DNA from: Tulasnella sp. 424
Taxonomy: Eukaryota > Basidiomycota > Agaricomycetes > Cantharellales > Tulasnellaceae
Assembly (NCBI GenBank): GCA_019633425.1
Contig: WSUB01000335.1
Coordinates: forward strand, 1-21,008
Direction of reading: 5' to 3'
DNA: 21,008 bases
In this document: one piece after another, positions 16,921 to 21,008 of the stretch
How the letters are laid out: every line of letters begins with the position of its first letter
Position numbering within the stretch: position 1 is the stretch's first letter
Notes under the pieces: generated by a model
Databases searched by the model: none
What the model saw: only the letters and a program-made list of their open reading frames with translations
What the model was told of the DNA's origin: nothing
Position numbers and translations under genes: made by a program

Positions 16921-18894
16921 ATGGCCACTCTCCCAACTCTAAGTGAAGAAGTACAAAGCATCAGGGATACCCCATCATCAGGAACACTCACACCCGCCAC
17001 CGAACCAACCCTTCATGGCGACCCACCTCTCGAGTCCGAGCGCGTTCCAGTGACGTCCGACATCAATAACCAACTCGGCGGCCTACGGTTCTGGATGATC
17101 TTCGTCGCTCTCATGGTGTCCACGTTCCTCAGCGCACTCGATTTCGTACGTATCAGTTGTGATTTGACCTTCCTCGAACTTCACCACTGACCAGGCTGGT
17201 CATTACCTCCAGACAAGTGTCTCGACAGCGCTTCCAACCATCGTTCAAGACCTTCAAGGAACAGAGTTCGCATGGGTCGGATCGGCATTCGCACTCGGAA
17301 GCACAGCAGTTCTCCCTCTCACCGGTGGCTTGGCCCAAATCTTCGGTCGGAGGCCAGTCGTTCTCGGCTCTCTAATCCTCTTCGCGCTGGGCTCAGGCGT
17401 GGCAGGCGGAGCGGTTAACATGAATATGCTGATTGCAGGCAGAGGTACGTTCAATCGTTTTTCTTGGGTGTATACGAAACCGAGAGCTCACTTCGAGTTC
17501 TCCTTCTACAGCTATCCAAGGTGTCGGTGGAGGAGGAATTCTCTCCTTAACCGAAATCATAGTTGCCGACCTTGTTCCACTTTCACAACGTGGTACATAC
17601 TTGGGCCTCATCGGCGCCGTTTGGGCTGTGGCCGCTGCTATCGGTCCCCCGATTGGTGGTGCCTTCTCTCAAACCAACTGGCGTTGGTTATTCTACATGA
17701 ACATTCCCTTGACCGTTATCGCCATCGCATTCGTCTGGGTCTTCCTTCGACTCAAAACGCCTCAAGACGACTTCCAAACCAAGATGAGGAGGATGGACTG
17801 GATCGGAAACGGACTCATCATCCTCGCCACGACTCTCACCGTCGTTGCGCTCACCTGGGCGGGTGTCAAGTACCCGTGGTCTTCGTACCAGGTGCTTGTA
17901 CCGCTTATCCTAGGCTTGGGTTTGACTGCTGCATTCTTCGTGTACGAAGCCAAGTTTGCCGTCGAACCTGTTGTTCCTTGGGAACTCGTCAACAACAGGA
18001 CCGCATTATCTGGCTTCCTCGGTGTCTTCCTGCACAGTATCGTCTCAACGGCTGTCATTTGTGAGCATCCCGCTTTTTCCTCCAACGCAGGATAGCACTA
18101 ACACGATGACCTACCTCCAGACTATCTTCCCGTGTACTTCCAAGCGTCTCTCCTGCAAAGTCCAGTTCGTTCCGGCGTTAGTATTTTCGGAAACTCGTTC
18201 ACCATCCCTCCAAGCGCAATGGGTAAGCTTGCTCGTTGTTGAGAGGTTTGCAATCGGGCACTAATTTACATCATTATTATCAGCCCTTGGCATAACTGTC
18301 ACCCTCTTCAAGATATACGTTCCTCAGAACTACGCTGGTTGGGTGTTGACCTCCATCGGTGTCGGCCTGCTCACCACCCTCAAAGTCACTTCTCCCGTCG
18401 GCGCGTGGGTCGGATATCAAATCATCGAAGGTATCGGCTTCGGCATTCTATACGGCGCACCCCAATTCGGTATTCTCGCCTCCGTCCCGATTACCGAATC
18501 CGCGCACGCTTTGGCCCTCTTCGTCTTTGTTCGATCCTACTCTCAAACTTGGGGTGTCACCCTCGGTGGAACCATCCTGCAAAACGAGTTGAAAAAGAAG
18601 TTGCCCCAGGCATTCTTGGAGATGTTCCCTGGAGAAGGCGTCGAGATCACCTATGCGGCCATTCCAGTGATCGGAGGTCTTGCGGAGCCGTTGAAGAGGG
18701 AAGTGAGGGACGCGTTCGCTGGTAGCTTGAGCACCGTGTGGTACGTAATGGCTGGCATTAGCGTGGTTGGATTCTTCACGGTGCTGGGCATGAAGCAGTT
18801 GGAGATGCACGAGGTGACGGACGACAACTGGGGTCTAGAGGATCAGAAGAAAGTTGTGGACGAGGAAAAGGACGGGAAGCCTCAGACCCTCTAG
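16921..18894 (+). CDS. MFS transporter, 14-TM drug:H+ antiporter (DHA2) type
   Basis: Model: join(16921..17145, 17213..17444, 17512..18060, 18121..18222, 18284..18894), 572 aa; every join keeps the frame across conserved MFS motifs. After a ~55-residue cytosolic N-terminus the first membrane helix ends SALDF, joined to TSVSTALPTIV. Motif A is GGLAQIFGRR (residues 113-122), AIQGVGGGGILS follows, and motif C is GAVWAVAAAIGPPIGG (about 187-202), then WRWLFYMNIP. These are hallmarks of fungal DHA2 exporters, plasma- or vacuolar-membrane proteins that expel drugs or small metabolites in exchange for protons. The acidic and basic C-terminal tail is cytosolic. An in-phase acceptor at 17194 would add six residues inside the conserved ALD-TSVSTALP block and is rejected. 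The substrate cannot be told. It may be co-regulated with the divergent NAD(P)-binding gene. Confidence 0.88.
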
Positions 18895-19238
18895 CGCCTT
18901 TCCGACATGTACCAATCACCCTGCATCCCCCGTTGTATTTCTAGACATGTTGTAACCTTATATTAGACTCTAACCTACACCTTTCTTAATTGTATCTTTT
19001 AAAAATATCACACTCAGCTTCTTCTGTTTTGGGCGATATATCTGTGGGACCTCCAGGGGGGGCGTTGAACCGAACACTCGAGCTAGTTAATGCACGTCGC
19101 GGTAGCATACACGATGATCACAACGAAATACTGTGTACTATTGAGTGGGGTTTGACAGAGAAGGAAACACTTTACATCAATGGTGGCGGGTTCAGTCGAA
19201 ATAACTAGTCGTATCGTGTCGTTTCAGGTTTGACTTCT
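18895..19238. other. Convergent intergenic region, MFS gene and oxygenase gene
   Basis: 344 bp between two gene ends. The part at 18940-19015 is AT-rich, as expected of 3' untranslated or polyadenylation regions. The 72-codon frame at 18990-19208 has no motif and is not accepted as a gene. Confidence 0.5.
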
Positions 19239-20097
19239 TTAGGCCGGGACCGTCTTATACATCAAGTCCGTTCGGATTGTGTACTTCTCTCCCTTGAGTA
19301 CCTCTGCTCCACAATGAAGCAAGTTCCCCTGTTCGAATATGAGGGCCCTTCCGGGACGCGGATCTACATCGATGACGGTATCAGTCACGCGGTAGCTTAG
19401 GAACTGCGTGGCGCCTCCTTCCAAGTCCTCTTTCGAGCCGTTGAGGTACAGTTGAAGAGTGAGGCGGGATATCTCAGAGCGATCAGGAGTCCAATACGCT
19501 ATAAAATGCAAAACATCGAAGAGAGAGGAGATAAGGTCAGACTCAATTCACTGCGCAAAAGGCAGAGAACAGGGCAAATCACTCACTTCCATCGCAATGA
19601 GACTCGAAGAAATCCCCCTTAACGTACTTGAGGTACCTCAAACGCTCATTCAGCCTTGACAGTTCAACCCTGTTGTTTTGTTTCTTCTTCTTATCTGCAG
19701 GCTTGCTCGCGGGTGCATTGAGAGCTTCCTCGGGCATGTGTGGTCGCAACTTGCTCAGAATGAAATCAGCCAACTCGAAATCGTCGAGCAAGATTCGGCT
19801 GGACTTTCGATAATCTTCCATGACGACGCCACTTTTGTCTCCAGGTCCACCGTGAACGGCAGCCTTAGCCCAAGGTCCGGAGTCTTCCGCCGCTTTCAAC
19901 AGCTTCTCGCAGTCTTCCGGCGTGAGGGCGTTGTCGATGATGAATGCGACTCGACCTTCGTTCTGTGGGAGACCGATGGCTTTCCAGTCGATTTTGTGGA
20001 CGACGACGGGAGCTGGTTGATCCGGGGATGGCGCAACTGGAGGTTCGGGTAGCCTCCAAGTGGTCGTAGAGCGGAAGGAATCAAAGGATTTCAACAT
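19239..20097 (-). CDS. 2-oxoglutarate/Fe(II) oxygenase, prolyl 4-hydroxylase type
   Basis: Model: complement(join(19239..19498, 19587..20097)), 256 aa. The intron (GTGAGT at 19586, TATAG acceptor at 19499, 88 nt) splits the codon after HCDG and yields FFESHCDGTYWTPD. The iron-binding triad is H167, D169 (HCD) and H232 (LLHCGAEVL); K242 in KGEKYTIRTDLMY sits ten residues after the distal His, where prolyl 4-hydroxylases bind 2-oxoglutarate. The double-stranded beta-helix core is visible as LTLQLYLN, GGATQFL, VDPRPGRALIFEQG. No signal peptide or membrane segment is seen, so it is probably soluble and intracellular. The start is placed at the ATG at 20097; an upstream in-frame GTG at 20118 is not a credible fungal start. 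The target protein or small molecule is unknown. Confidence 0.85.
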
Positions 20098-20440
20098 GAT
20101 GAGGTCGAGGCGGTACACAGAATAAGTGGTGATGGAGCAATGTGCGTCTTACACGTCGTATAGATACCTGCACGCGCGCGACGGGAAGTGGTGCAAGTCA
20201 CCGTGACGGTGACTGTCGGCGTGATCTCGAGCACTGCCACAAGCCGAGACGATGTTCAGATTTCGTATTTCAACACGTTTCCACCTCAGCCACCTTGCCT
20301 GCCGTCGGAGACCATTTTAGGCACCCCATAAGTAGGCCCAACTATAACAGGTAAATCGATATAGGTAAGAATGTAGGAAGGGAAGACGAGAGAAGATTGT
20401 GAACAACAAAGAGTCGCATCAATTCGCATTGACTACTATG
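20098..20440. promoter_or_regulatory. Oxygenase upstream region merging into the 3' flank of F-box gene D
   Basis: The first ~150 bp should hold the oxygenase promoter and contain a short palindrome (20196-20214). From about 20250 the sequence matches the 3' flank of paralog C (12965-13152). No gene is seen. Confidence 0.5.
20196..20214. promoter_or_regulatory. Palindrome upstream of the oxygenase gene
   Basis: Two perfect 8-bp arms, AGTCACCG and CGGTGACT, are separated by TGA. The site lies about 100 bp upstream of the oxygenase ATG. It could bind a dimeric regulator; no specific factor is recognised. Confidence 0.4.
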
Positions 20441-21008
20441 TCACCCCCAAGCAGATTTCCGCTCAACTCCAACCAACGAGGGACACAGTATCTTCACGCG
20501 TCGAAAGAGGTTGTCCCCGTCGTTTACACCAGCACCATAGCCAGCAACCTTGGCCAAATCCAGATCTAAAAGGACCAAGCGGCGGAGGGACTGAAATGAT
20601 GGTATCTCGTCAAGAATCTGAATAGGTAGTCAATATAGACTGTATGGCGAGATGCGTTAGATCGGAAGCACTTACAAGTTGTTCCGGGATCGGTCCATGG
20701 TGAGTTATGATCAATTGTTCAAGATTTGGCAAAGTTTGCGAGGCGATTCGTATTGGACTTTGAGGACTTTGAGCGTAAAATTGGGAAAGCATACGTATAT
20801 GGAGATTTTTTATGGGGCCTGTTGATAGGATAAGGTTCTTGAAGAGGGCTGGATCGAAATCGTTGTTGGTGAACATTGGGATAAGCTCGAGTCGCTCAAC
20901 TGGACGACCCGGAACAATGTTTGAAGCCTCCTTCAACGTTGTTTTAAGCGACCTAAGCTTGGGAAGGTCGGCTTTGTCCAATGCTTCGGCCCAACGGACA
21001 TTCCACCC
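20441..21008 (-). CDS. F-box-like protein, C-terminal half (paralog D, cut by window)
   Basis: Model within the window: complement(join(20441..20617, 20676..>21008)). The 5' part lies beyond the window. The visible start reads WNVRWAEALDKADLPKLRSL, aligned with WDVRWAEGLDKADLPKLRSL of paralog C, then IVPGRPVERLELI, FDPALFKNLILSTGPIKNL and LPNLEQLIITHHGPIPEQLV. The intron (GTAAGT at 20675, CAG at 20618, 58 nt, phase 0) is at the same site as in C. The last exon opens ILDEIPSFQSLRRLVLLDLD and ends VERKSAWG, 25 codons shorter than in C because a stretch after the first strand is missing. It is a duplicate of C, with matching 3' flank. Whether its F-box is intact cannot be seen here. Confidence 0.7.

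Noticed and set aside
17146..17212. Alternative acceptor at 17194 for MFS intron 1
   Set aside because: It is in phase but adds AGHYLQ inside the conserved ALD-TSVSTALP block, and it lies too close to the likely CTGAC branch site.
17330..18064. 244-codon plus-strand frame inside the MFS gene
   Set aside because: It begins in the correct frame but reads through intron 2 into a wrong frame rich in Arg, Cys and His. The spliced model restores the MFS motifs.
1..21008. tRNA, rRNA or CRISPR elements
   Set aside because: No cloverleaf-like segment with a convincing T-loop GTTCRANYC context, no rRNA-like core and no regularly spaced short repeats were seen by reading; a dedicated scan was not possible.

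Overview
The window looks like nuclear DNA of a basidiomycete fungus, most likely an agaricomycete. Genes are cut by short introns (about 52-90 nt) with GTRNGY-type donors, CTRAY-like branch sites and YAG acceptors. Both strands are used, there are no operons or Shine-Dalgarno sites, and the protein families (Nup159-like FG nucleoporin, fungal F-box-like paralogs, OTT_1508-like deaminase, 14-TM MFS transporter, prolyl-4-hydroxylase-type oxygenase) fit such a genome. All spliced models below were built by hand from reading frames, splice phase and comparison of paralogs inside the window.

Layout. 1-1255: 3' part of an FG nucleoporin gene, cut by the window edge. 1245-1748: an open frame of unknown family. 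1749-6650: a gene-poor stretch of degraded coding remnants, one unrecognised minus-strand gene (3419-about 4060), nested inverted repeats (22 bp at 2999/4267, 25 bp at 3105/5778) and a 30-bp dispersed repeat (1946/4287). 6200-6350: a broken copy of the last exon of a deaminase gene. 6684-14519: an accessory block with F-box-like gene A (+), an apparently intact OTT_1508-like deaminase gene (-), a second small deaminase relic, F-box-like gene B (+) and F-box-like gene C (-). 15120-20097: a more ordinary block with a NAD(P)-binding Rossmann protein (-), a divergently transcribed MFS transporter (+) and a 2-oxoglutarate/Fe(II) oxygenase (-). 20441-21008: the 3' half of a fourth F-box-like gene, D (-), running off the window.

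The four F-box-like genes share one architecture: a main exon coding for the F-box and a degenerate leucine-rich region, a 56-71 nt phase-0 intron at an equivalent PGQ(V/I)-type site, and a last exon of 59-84 codons. The three with visible 5' ends also have a minute first coding exon (ATG alone, or ATG plus two codons). A and B are close duplicates with matching flanks; C and D are another duplicate pair with matching 3' flanks. The deaminase gene, read as five exons, recovers HxE and CxxC motifs that are separated by an intron; unspliced reading would miss the second motif and make the gene look truncated. Deaminase relics lie upstream of both A and B, so deaminase and F-box sequences appear to have been duplicated and eroded together. 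What the F-box/deaminase block does cannot be told from sequence; a fast-evolving recognition or conflict role is a hypothesis only.
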